Notes under the pieces: model-generated
The model's database searches: none
Told to the model about the DNA's origin: nothing
Seen by the model: only the letters and a program-made list of their open reading frames with translations
Program-made: the position numbers and the translations under genes
Source of the DNA: Aplectana chamaeleonis
Lineage: Eukaryota; Nematoda; Chromadorea; Rhabditida; Cosmocercidae
DNA: 64,000 bases
Reading direction: 5' to 3'
Assembly (NCBI GenBank): GCA_029168955.1
Contig: JAPDOI010000363.1
Coordinates: forward strand, 124,001-188,000
Shown here: piece by piece, positions 1-10,332 of the stretch
Layout of the letters: each line of letters opens with the position of its first letter
How positions within the stretch are numbered: the stretch's first letter is position 1

Positions 1-365
1 GTAGGCACGGCGATCTTCTTCACGCTGAACGATATTAAAGCGGTAAAGTACGAGTGGGCCGCGAATATCTTCATGCAGGTTCGTGAAGGCACCAAAAGAC
101 CTAGGTCATAGTCAGCCAGCCTGAGTCCTTTTGAGATTGCTAGCATAGGACATTGACAAAGGGAGTCGCCAGCATCGCCACAACAATTGCGATCAGTCGT
201 CAAAATAGATGAGTTCACTGATGATGATTTATTTGATTTATTACGATGCTTAAGACAATCGTATGAAAGCAAGAAAAAAAAACAATGATGAAATACATCA
301 CAAAACAAAGCACGCAAGTTTCAACGAGTAAGAACAAGCTTTCCGGGAAAGTTAGTCCAGACAAC
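1..365. other. No gene seen; repeat-like left edge
   Basis: No coding exon is supported here. Positions 30-110 are weakly similar to 1800-1910 (both carry a GAGTGGG-CGAATAT-TTCA core), so this edge is probably an old member of the same degenerate repeat. Confidence 0.4.
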
Positions 366-971
366 TCAGGAAACTGCACCGTTAAGAAGCTTGGATTTAG
401 CAAAGCGTTTGAACCTTGGAAACTCCATTGTCTCGGAAATCGAACTCATAAGCGCATTGTACGTTGACGCGGCCCTGATGAAATAAGCGTGTGCGGTAGT
501 GTTAGTTTTTGGTCTACTTACCCTTATTTTGAATGGAGGTCCTCTCGTTTTTGATCGAAAGAGCTTGAAGAATTGTGAGAAATTAATTTTCACTTTGAAA
601 TTCAAAAGCTTGTGCACCATGCACACATCAAACAGCTTTCTTCTGGATTCAAGTGAAGGAAGTTTGAACCTACGATTTCTTGCCTTCGATTTGAGGATTC
701 GACTGTACACTATCCCACCTCTCCTAATGTAAAGCTTCCGAGTGAAGTTATTCTGACATTTTTCCATACTATCGATATACTTTCTCCTGCATGGATTGAA
801 AACTGTAGTTGCACACTCCGAAATTGGTCTGACATAAACTTTGTAGGCCTTTAATAGAGTGGTGACATTGTTTGTAGAGAGGGCCCTGAATAAACGAAAG
901 GTTTGGTCTCTCGATCTCCTGAAGAGTTGCGGCGAGTAATGAATCCTTTCATACGATATTCCTTTGTTCAT
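366..971 (-). mobile_element. 3' end of a non-LTR retrotransposon RT ORF
   Basis: A 201-codon open frame reads as the C-terminal tail of a jockey/CR1-like LINE reverse-transcriptase polyprotein. Near residue 40 it has an AYKVYVRP-E-T-FNP block, followed by a DSMEKCQNNFTRKL block and an ESRRKLFDVCMVHKLLN block; these follow the polymerase core in this family. No catalytic YADD core or endonuclease lies upstream in the window, so it is a 5'-truncated copy, as is usual for LINEs. It ends cleanly at a stop at 366. The function named is that of the family; this fragment is not expected to be active. Confidence 0.75.
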
Positions 972-3761
972 TCTTGTACAGAAGGAGACGCTTCGAATTC
1001 ACTTGGCGGCAGCTGCTTGTCAGGCGTATCGTATTGCTTCAAGGCTCTGTTTTTCCTCATGGTGAAGAGATTGTCAAGGGCGGATAGCTAGCGAATTGAG
1101 GCTTGTCACATTTGACGGTGAAGCTGTTTATTTGAACCGTTCTGAGGCAAGAAAATAGGAGTAGGTCACGGTATTCGATGTTATTAGGGGTAGCCTGTGA
1201 TAATATCGGTGCAGGTGGATGTGCGATTAGAGGTGTTAACGCCTCAGATAGAGCGTAGCGTCTGATGTACGATGCAGAGGGCGCCAGCAATCAAACCGAG
1301 CGAGAGCGTCCGCCTCTTGTCCCACAGCATCCTCACAAGAGTAGGGAATAGTAGTAAAAATAGAACCCGAACTTGTAGAGATCGTTTCGCCTCTCAGCCC
1401 TATACGATTGTTGAAGTATACCAAAGAATCGCATCGAGGAAACGAATTAAAACCGACACTCCACGAGGCTCGCCAGTAGAGTGAGGAGTGCAGTGTGCAT
1501 AAGAGTACCTAAAGTCGTCAAAGCCGTTGGTTTCTCTATCAATTCTTTGAACAGTCGCAGCAAGGATTTGATCCTGTCGGTCAAGTTAGATTGGAGGTAC
1601 GATTAGATGTGTCAAAACTTCGGACGTTGCTTAGTGTCTCATGTGCAACGCAGGTGTGCATGAGAGAGGTGTGCCAGTGATTTTACCCGCTGAGAGCGTC
1701 CACCTCTTCTTCCACAGCATCCTCACAATAGGGATAGTCGTCAAAGCCACCAGTTTCTGCAATGATTCGTCGAACAGTCGCCGCAAGAACTTACCCTTGT
1801 CGGTCTTATTCGAGTTAGAACATTTCGAAGCGAGAAAGTTAGAGTGGGTCACGAATATTTCAATACGAGAGAGTGAAACGAGATCAAAATATTTTGGAAG
1901 GCAGAGTCTTATCGAAAACACAGGTATAGTAAATTGGCTGTAAAATGGCCAGCCTTGTTGCGAAAATAGCAGATCGTCGTCAAAGTCGTTGCCTCTGATG
2001 TGTCGCGGTAAGTCGTGCCTTGTGCTCTTTCTTTGTCAAGCGAGGACTATTGGAGTCCACCCGGCGTCAGCTGGCACAGAGACAAAAGTGGTACGATAGG
2101 TTAGCAAGTGCATTTGGGTAGCGTAGGCTGTCGGAGTCACAAGTAATGTAGCACGCACATTTCTAAATTTTCATAAAAAAGACGTTCTGGACGGAAGTTG
2201 ACGAAGGTTTTTGAATTTGCCAAAAAAAAACTTTCTTCAGCAAAAGTTTCCATGAAGTAAATGAATATGGCATATTATAAGACCAAACAGAGGCGAAGAA
2301 TTCAACCAGTAGAACGTCCACTAGTCCGTGTGAGCCACAATTAGGCTAGAGGGCGTGAGAGTCGTTTAATCGATAATCGTTACTCCCTGCTCCCTGCGTG
2401 TCACGTGCACCCTTGACCTGCCGATTTACTTATTGGAGGGTACTGACTACAACGTGTTGAACTTACCAAGATAGTACTTCAGCTGGACAAGATAGTACTT
2501 CAGTTGGACGTTTAGTACCACCCGAAAACAATAGTTAAAGGACTGAAAAATTTAACGCGCCCTCCAGTGTGCACAACACAAATTATTTTTAAAGAATTAG
2601 TCAAATTATGATAGACGAATGTATGGAGATGGAATTCCGGAGGGATGTGCGAGGATGGAACTGTGGTGACGTTAAGCTCCAGAAGAAGAGAACCTAAGCA
2701 AAAGATGAGGAACAGAAAAAGATGGTGCATAACAGGTCACCACTTGCTGGCGAAACGGACTGTCCTTGCCTCTTCACCCCTTCACCAGGTCATTTTTGAG
2801 GGTTGCCTTTCGCGCCCCTTCGATAGGCAGGAATTCAAACTCGGAGATCTTTCTCGACAACATGATCTCCCCGACGCTAGTTTTCTTCCGCTTTTGTTTC
2901 TCTTGTGACCTTGTGAACATTTCCTAGCGAATTATTTTTCTTTGCATCACGCAATAGGATGACGGTCTTGTTGGGATCACTTTTTCCCAGCACAATCAAA
3001 CTTTCTCCGAGCACGATTCTCGTCGTGTCGCGTGCTGCTCTAGCCGTGATTCGCCATTGCGGACCAGAGTTCGGCTCCGAGAAAGACAGCAAAAGCAGTG
3101 TTCACGATGAAATAAATAGGCGAGCTGGCAGTCCATTGCTTTTGATTATGAAAGATGATAACAAATTGTTAAGTCGGCATAGTTGGCCGATCGGCGTAGC
3201 CAGCCCGGTCCATAATCATGAAAGACAGGAATGGGGTGGGGTGAAATACCAGTAGTTGAAGACAATAAGCCAAGATCAAGCCTATTCATTTTATCGTGAA
3301 CACTGCCCTTAAGCCCCTTTCATCGTTATCAAGTTGGATAAGTCAAGATAGACAAGATGGATAGGATAGGGTAGATAGATACTACACGTTCGATAAGGAG
3401 TCGTCCGAGTAGGTCGGGCATGTGTGAAAGTAGCTTTAGGATGACCGAGAAGCAGGGAGAAGGAGGGGCAGAACACAAACGAGTTCGTAATTCAAAGCTC
3501 AAAGTTTTGATTCAAGCCTGCGATATTAAGGAACTGATTTTCATCTTGTCCAAAAAACTAAGTTACCCTAGTCGATAGGAAGGAATGAGTGAATGCGCGG
3601 CGTCTTCAAGAACGCAACCTTCATGATTATTCCTGCTCTGAAAGCTGCGATTCTCCAGCAGGGTCCAGGCTATACAACAAGTCGGACCTTTTTATACGCC
3701 ATATATACTGTCCTCTACTCATGTTCAACTTTTGTAACTCGCCCTTATACTTCGTTTCAAG
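972..3761. repeat. Gene-free stretch with degenerate repeat units (1270-1960)
   Basis: Two related units occur at about 1273-1600 and 1640-1820. Both contain a GAGAGCGTCC-CCTCTT-CCACAGCATCCTCACAA block, followed by a GTCAAAGCC-TTTCT-GAACAGTCGC-GCAAG block. A third weak hit starts at 1978. The rest (2000-3760) shows no exon I can support, although gene 1 would need upstream exons somewhere here or outside the window. 3300-3400 is rich in GATAGAT-like words. Confidence 0.4.
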
Positions 3762-4269
3762 TTCGGCATTGCGGCACACGAAATCGGACATGCTCTCGCT
3801 TTTTATCACACACAATCTCGTTACGATCGCGACGACTCGGTTTCTATCAACTACGATAATATTGCTCCAGAGTTGCAATACAACTTCATCAAGGTGCACG
3901 GTTTTGTTATATTATGTCAGTGAGCATTCGCTTGTGATGTGCTTTTGTTGTAGTTGACACCCCAGGAAGAAACTCATTTCGGATTGCCTTATGACTACGG
4001 AAGCGTAATGCAGTACGATCCATGTGAGTTAACTGCAAGATTGAAACAACGTTGTTAAATGGGCTAAGTCGTGAATTCAAACGAAACAGTATTAAATCAA
4101 CAACTGGTTAGACAGCCAGCCAGTAATTTTTCGGATGGATTGTTGTAAGTGTCATTCCTAGTAAGGTAGAGTTCTTGAACACGTGCTGTACTGTTTAACG
4201 ATAGTTTTTCGTTGACACGAGAGATATATCGGTAAACTCAATTATATTCCAAAACTTTTCCTCTATTTT

Positions 4270-4445
4270 CCTTTCCTTGAACTTTCCTTGAACTCTATTC
4301 CGAAGCCGAATTCACTCGTATTCATCGCGGTCGTGGGCACGACTATGCTGCTTCCCTCTCTCCCACACCCTCTCGCTGTCTCTCCTTTCGTTCCGAATAC
4401 GTATGCGAAGGAACAAAGTGATTTTCGCCCTAAAATCGGGGGTAT
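4270..4445 (+). repeat. Dispersed CT-rich repeat
   Basis: It lies in the intron before the third exon of gene 1. A CT-rich core (CTTCCCTCTCTCCCACACCCTCTCGCTGTCTC) is followed by GGAACAAAGTGATTTTCGCCC. The same order, core then GGAACCAAGTGAATTTCGCC, recurs near 44150-44320 and 51290-51410. It recurs in reverse near 53590-53750, 61563-61700 and 61720-61870. Confidence 0.5.
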
Positions 4446-5025
4446 ACATAACAATCGGGGCCTACCCTGCAGTTGACCTCCACGAGTATAATAAGGCTAG
4501 CGATAGCGAAATTCCGATGCGTTCAGATGCGTTCGCGGAAAATCCGGATGAGTACACTATTCAGCCGATTGAAATTGCATACGTGAATGCGATGGGACAG
4601 CGTGATGGACCGGCATTCTCAGACGTTCGTGAAATGAATTGGTTCTACAACTGTTCCAGTGAGTTTGCGTTGCTAAATTTTTAGTTTATGAAAATATATA
4701 CAATAATTGTCAGACTAGGTTACATCGGTTTACAGATGATTAGCCAACCTTATGGAAACAAGTCTAGTTTGTCATCAGGTTTCTGTGCCAACGTGCCAAT
4801 GCCGCCATGTCGTCAGCCCGGATACCCGGACCCTCGAAATTGTACCGCATGCAAATGTCCACGAATCTTCGGGGGACAATACTGCGAAACCCTCCCGGAA
4901 GGAACAGCACCCAACTGCAATGGAACGGTTCTGGAGGTAAAGTGGTCAATCGCTTGCGGGATGCGTGCACTCATAGAGCTCTCGGAGCCCGACTATAAAC
5001 ATTTACGCGTGACACAGATGTGTTT

Positions 5026-6172
5026 CAAAGGTAGTGTTCACGATGATTTTCGTTCCCGATTTTTCCACTCAAAACAATCCGTTGTCCACCAAAAGTTACC
5101 AAAATTGCGAAGAAACGGCGAGAAACGCACTAAAATGTCTTAATTCAGTGACATTCTTCTTCGGTCTGGACTAGTTGTCCAATTGGATGAGCATGTTCAC
5201 GGTGATTGTCACCGGTGAAAAATGGGCCTAATCGAAAATGGAAAAATAGTTTATCCAAAACAGTATCAGTTAGGGCCCGAAGCAAAGAACTGAGCAACGG
5301 AAAGCAGATAATTGCATAGGGCAGCTCCACAAAAGATTTCATTGTCACAACAAACACTTCCGGTGATACTTAAAGGCAGCATACACGCTCGCAATCACAG
5401 CCGATATAACAGCCTAGATAGGTCCGCACGACCCGTACTATGTCGTCAACGACGTTTGAATCGCTGAAAACTGTCCAGGATGACAGTATTTAACAATGTT
5501 TGAGCAATCTTGCCTTCCACGCCCGTATTTTCACACCCCTTCGAGTAACAGAATGAGAATCGATACTTGTAACAACGTGTGATAATTGAGAGTGATAGCA
5601 CTATCAAATGGGAGTGCACGAGAGAAATAGCTTGGTTTATTCAAGTATAACATGTCTGCATACCTATTGACTCTCGTCCACTTTCGAGAATGCCGCTCTA
5701 CTTTGGCTGATCTCTTGTAATGGAGGATTTTATCAGTGCACAAACATGTTATATTGAGGTAAATCGAGTTTTTTCTCTACTGCACTCCCTTTTTATAGTG
5801 CTATCATTCTAAGTTATCACATGTTTTTTCAAGTTTCGATTCTCATTCTCGTACTCGAATGGGAGTGAAAATACGGGCGGGCGAGAACGGATCGCTCAAA
5901 CATTGCCAACTATTGTCATTCTGGATAGTTTTCAGAGCTTCAAAGAGCGCTGACGACTTGCTAGGGGCCGTGCGGGCCTATTTATGCTGATATCCCGACC
6001 ATGTATATGAGCTTGTCTGCTGCCTTTAAGCGGCGGGGTGATACTTAAGGATTTCGTGTACTTTCGGTGCGATTTTCCCGATTTCTTCGTCATTTCAGTT
6101 CTACACAGGGCCAAACAATCGATTTAGCGATTAATCTCCAAATCGAAGATTATCGTGAACACTGCCTTTAAG
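5026..6172. mobile_element. TTAA-type MITE, family A, interrupted by a nested element
   Basis: The ends AGGTAGTGTTCACGAT and ATCGTGAACACTGCCT are inverted repeats. The body matches the intact copies at 7052-7494, 16848-17331 and 45923-46406. It lies in the fourth intron of gene 1. A second element sits inside at 5374-6025, exactly at a TTAA that is single in the intact copies. Confidence 0.8.
5374..6025. mobile_element. Nested foldback element with TTAA target duplication
   Basis: TTAA flanks both sides (5370-5373 and 6026-6029), and the ends AGGCAGCATACACGCTC and GAGCTTGTCTGCTGCCT are inverted. Inside, about 5440-5580 and 5830-5940 are long inverted repeats (for example GCCCGTATTTTCAC against GTGAAAATACGGGC), so it would fold into a hairpin. 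No transposase ORF is present. Confidence 0.8.
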
Positions 6173-6589
6173 GAGGATGAAGTCCGAGTTCATCTAAACG
6201 GATGTGTCAAACAACGTGGTCTTCAAAATAGCCTGGCTGACATTTTTTATACGAGCAGCGATAGAACACAAAAACAACCTTCGAGAGATTCTTGAGCAAC
6301 TGAACGAAAATCGAGAGGTCCAAACTAAAGATCTGGACATGGCAGATATAGGGTTAAATGGCACAGCAACCAAGTGACCGATGACCCGGTTCATCCAGAA
6401 GAACTACCCTTTTTAGGGCATTATTTCGAAAATGCCAAAAATATGAACAAGTTGCTCATCCTGGTGCTGAGGGATTCCAATGCCTATGATTAGAAGACGT
6501 TTTCCATCAATATTAGCCGAAAATTGATTTGCGTCAAATGTACTGTAGCTGTCGGTGGAAGCATGATCCCGGTCTTACACCGCGAGCCT

Positions 6590-6897
6590 AACAGCGCAAA
6601 TCAGCCAAAAAATGGTTCAGATAGACGATTGACTCTTACAGACTGTACTAGAACGCCCACCTCGTTGGAAGCATCAGAGAGCAGCAAAAGTGACCGTATA
6701 TGATCTATCACTCTGGACGAGCTTGTCCTGGGAGCTGAGTTGTCGAAGCTTAAAAGCGGTGTGGCCGGTATTTTCAACTTGAAATCGCTCAAATTTAAAA
6801 GTTTTGGCTGGATGGATCCTTCCAGCGGAGTGAGCGCTCTTGTAGGCGCCATAGGACCCCAGAAACGCAGTTATTTTTTTGAGCGTGTCTGCTGCCT
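6590..6897. mobile_element. Truncated TTAA-type MITE, family B
   Basis: The right end GAGCGTGTCTGCTGCCT and the body (GACTCTTACAG-CT-AGAACGC-CACCTCGTTGGAAGC) match the family B copy at 11455-11905. The left end is missing. Positions 6173-6590 upstream show no recognisable gene. Confidence 0.6.
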
Positions 6898-7051
6898 TGA
6901 AGGATGTGGAAGGCAACGTGACAGCAGCCTTACTACTGCGTATACCACGCCTTCTGATATTCGCAATAGAGCCTAATACTGCACTACGCGTGAGCTGGCG
7001 GCAGGCATGCCTACATCGCTGCACAGGTGCACCTCGACAAACTTGATTTAA

Positions 7052-7494
7052 AGGCAGTGTTCACGATAATCACCAATTTTGAAATCAATCGCTAAATCGA
7101 TTGTTTCGCCCCGGATAGAACTGAAATGACGAAGAAATCGAGAAGAACGCTCCAGAAGGGAACGAAATCCTTTACTCTCACCCCGCCTCTTTACTCTCAC
7201 AGGAACTGTTCGTTGTGACAATGGAATCTTTTGTGGACCCTTGCTTTATATTTATCTGCTCTTTGCTGATCCGTTCTTTGCTTCGGACCCTACCTAATAC
7301 TGATTGGTTTGCACAAGAAATTATTCCAATTTCGACTGACCCCATTTTTCACCGGTTGCAACCACCGTGAACATGTTCATTCAACCGGACAACTAGTCCA
7401 CGCCAGAGAATAATGCCTCTAAAATAAGACTGTGTGGCCAACGCATCGTTTTGAGTGGAGAACTTGGAAACGAAAATCATCGTGAACGCTGCCT
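7052..7494. mobile_element. Intact TTAA-type MITE, family A
   Basis: It is flanked by TTAA at 7048-7051 and 7495-7498. The terminal repeats are AGGCAGTGTTCACGAT and ATCGTGAACGCTGCCT. At 443 bp it has no coding capacity. It ends 17 bases before the acceptor of the first CUB exon of gene 1, so it may have moved that intron's polypyrimidine and branch region. Confidence 0.85.
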
Positions 7495-7962
7495 TTAAAT
7501 TATTATTCAAGGCTAACTCCACGACATGGTCGACGTTTTATGGTGTCGCAGGAGATCCCGAAGATTTCTCAGCTCAAACTTATGCTAAGGACTGTTACTG
7601 GCATATCACGGTAATCCATCTGAACTTCCTATTACTATTTATGCACGGGAACATGCAGATTTGAGTGAGAAATAACTTTTTTCAGGCTCCTGCAGGCCGT
7701 CGAATTCAAGTTCGCGTGAACACTGCGCCGGATAATAATTGCATGGAAGGTTGCCCATGGCAGTCGATAGAGATTAATCTAGGCCAGTACGATCTGTATG
7801 GGATAATGTGAGCAATACTTTATTCGTGTCAAGAGGTGTCAGATCCGGCTCTATGCAATCTCACGCAGTTTTGCTACGCTCATGGGAGCGTTCGGAATAA
7901 CGACATTTTATGATTTGGTTCTCAGCAGTGGTGCTTGACCTCGTCTTCTGTCTTGAATTCCG

Positions 7963-8979
7963 TGCGACTTCTTTATCTAAAGGCAGCCGCTTGGCTTCCC
8001 GTCACTGGTCCCGCCACGAATGACCCACCGTAGGAATTGTCCTCATATAGAGACGCAGAGGGCGCTTCACCCTCGGATCCTGGCAAGTCATACCGCCAGT
8101 GTCAACACCGCTGCCATCGAGGATACCGCTTTCCGTGCGATCGCATCACGTGCCTGTAACTTCCTCGTCCTTCAGATCGAAGCCAGTTCTGCGAGCCGTC
8201 CACCATAAATCCGCTTCCGGAGGAGGGTCTACAGTGCGGAGTCGTCCTCCATGCTCAAGTGGGGGCATGTTCACAGTATAGCCCTCAATGCCCGTGCGAC
8301 CAGTCTCTTCTCATGTCTAGGAGTTCTTTAGGTGGATTTCGTCCTCAACCGCTCTCATTCGGGCAAGGTCCGTGCCCTGACGCGAAGCCGGAATTCTTTT
8401 TCGCCTAATGTATATTTATAATAGTACCGCGTCCAGTAGTTTAGTTTGAAAGGGGTGAGCGCGTGTTTTGTGGTCTCCGCAATATATTTAGGTTGACGCA
8501 TGGACCAGGCGGGTGGCCGAGCCGTATTAGCGGCATTCCCGGCTAACGGGGTTCCCATCGCGAGCGGCGACCTACCCCGTCAATGCCCCAGACTAATGTG
8601 ACTACGTGGATCGTATATATGTGTTCTGTTATTCAGCAATATCATCCCGTACACTCGTTTTATACTTGGAACAGTGACATCTGTTGTTTTGCATGTAACT
8701 CGCAATGGCGATTGTTGCTGTTTCAGACCTATCCCAGGATTTGCTCCCGTCTGTGCGTAACTGCGTGCAAACAGGGTGGGGTGCAACCGGAGGCTGTAGG
8801 GCTTAACAAGCCTGTAGTATTCATAATACTAGTTTCCGCATGGTAGGCTTAAGCAAGGAACTTGTCGTAAGCCCTCTTGTTCATTCGTGTCGGACTAGCG
8901 GCTAGTAACACTTCTTGAGAGCCAATGCTTCAAGGACGAAAACGCAAACCTCGGGTGTAGGGTAGCAACCGTCGCGACA
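7963..8979 (+). repeat. Diverged solo LTR of the 28-31 kb retrotransposon family
   Basis: It is colinear with the LTRs at 27963-28897 and 30735-31675. It starts TGCGACTTCTTTATCTAAAGG and ends CGTCGCGACA, with long shared blocks (TCACTGGTCCCGCCACGA; GTCAGACCTATCC; TTCATTCGTGTCGG-CTAGCGGCTA). About 130 bp near 8490-8620 is an extra insert. No 5-bp target duplication is visible. It sits in the last intron of gene 1. Confidence 0.75.
8490..8610 (+). repeat. tRNA-like repeat inserted in the solo LTR
   Basis: This 120-bp block recurs near 13675-13795; both contain GACGCATGGACCAGGCGG and end near TGACTACGTGGA / TGATTACGTGAA. It contains TGGCCGAGCCG, like a tRNA A box, and GGGGTTCCCATC, like a weak B box, so it may be a tRNA-derived SINE head. 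The similarity is short and uncertain. Confidence 0.35.
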
Positions 8980-9333
8980 TTTTCCCGTGAGGCCGATAAC
9001 AAAAGTTTTCGTTACTCGCTCATGGAACAAGGTTGCATTGGACCACCATCGGACTCCGTTTCTTTTGACAAAGCTATAGGAAATTCGTCTGCGCCTCTCT
9101 AGGTCTCTAAGTATGCGGCGCGCGTACTCTATGTCTCGTATAGAAAACAGCGCTAGGAGGAACGGTTCCACGTAAATTATAACAGTAATTCCAATACTCT
9201 TACTTTTACATTCAGAACCTGTTGTGCGTCATCCGTTGGTGTCATATACAACTCCACAAGTAACTTGGTGGCTGTGCGAGCAGCCTTGCGCTACAATCAA
9301 GTCACCTTTGGGCTAGACTATCGCCTCGTTTGA

Positions 9334-10328
9334 TTTCATGTGCTTTCATTAGAATCGTGTAGTTTTGATATAGATGTTTGACCCTGTCTCTAGCATAGTA
9401 TTGAGAAATTCATCACAGTAAACAATTGACGTTGTTTCCATATAGGACACAAGATGCACGTTCACAACACAACTACCTGTGTCAAAATTTTCTCTTGAAT
9501 TTTAATCTAGCACATCAATTAGAACTGCCAAGGCCTCGCCTCACGTAAACATTGTCGTTACCAAACTACAGTGATCATCAAGGTAACAGTACGGCCTGAT
9601 CTATACTACAGACTGGCATGCCACCCAGGAGACATACCGTAAACAAAAACGCAATGGAAGCGCAAATGCCTCTCCTCTCACCTTTGTTTGGAAGAAGACT
9701 TGTAACATCGAGGTAGCTAGCCTCAAATCGAGCTTCATTCATTATGAAAAAGCCGCTCTACCAGGTGAAATTGTGGGAAGACCCCACTTCAATGTCGCCT
9801 GACTGTTTCACTTGGTAGGGCGGAAATTTCACAATAGAGGCGACCTCAATTGGAGACTAGTTGCCTCTATGTTACGAGGCAACTCACCAATGAATGTCAG
9901 GATGACTACATCTTTTCCTGCTTGTATCCTGTCTTGAATTGTGGGGTCCACGTGTGAACAAGGTGTTTTCTCATTGTCAGTAGAGGCTAATCTAACTAAG
10001 ACTCCAGAAAAACCGTGAATGTATAATCTCAGTGAAGTCATTACGTGTAGCTTAACTCCCTCATTTTGAGCTGGTTGAAGTAAGTCTTGTCGGGCTTGTC
10101 AGGTCTAAGATTCCTGATCACTGCTACATTTTGCCAAGACCGACCGCTCCGCTGTTTGCTCCGCCCGGACTCATCCGAGCGAGCTTGGCTCCACGTAGTA
10201 CGCACACGAATTCTACAGAAACGATTAAATGGCTTAGACTGTGGTGCTCATTTTAGGTCTGGTTCATAAGTCGCATCACCGCAATAGAATCACAACGCGC
10301 CACCATAATGATGAAGAGTAGCTTATAC
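9334..10328. other. Intergenic, nothing recognised
   Basis: This is sequence downstream of the gene 1 stop. I see no AATAAA within 100 bases of the stop, no exon with splice sites, and no end of a known repeat until the TTGA at 10329. Confidence 0.4.
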
Positions 10329-10332
10329 TTGA

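Larger units (their letters stand above)
3762..9333 (+). pseudogene. 5'-truncated astacin-EGF-CUB metalloprotease gene (gene 1)
   Basis: Seven exons join in phase: 3762-3893, 3954-4023, 4527-4658, 4779-4936, 7512-7610, 7686-7807 and 9216-9333 (stop TGA). Exon 1 carries the zinc site [20 protein letters not shown]. All three His ligands and the Glu are present, but the usual Gly of HExxHxxGxxH is Ala. Exon 2 has the Met-turn YGSVMQY. Exon 4 is the Cys-rich EGF module and exons 5-7 the CUB domain (DCYWHIT, CMEGCPWQS, FGLDYRLV). Exon sizes equal those of gene 2, apart from single-codon differences in two CUB exons. The signal, pro and N-terminal catalytic exons are not found upstream, so this copy is probably truncated; exons beyond my recognition or an assembly gap remain possible. 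The 2.6-kb fourth intron holds MITEs, and the last intron holds a solo LTR. Confidence 0.8.

Noticed and set aside
3589..3957. 122-codon frame over the astacin zinc exon
   Set aside because: It is a different frame from the zinc-site exon and shows no domain; a shadow.
4688..5143. 151-codon frame as one protein
   Set aside because: Only 4779-4936 is an exon (EGF); the frame then runs through a splice donor into a MITE.
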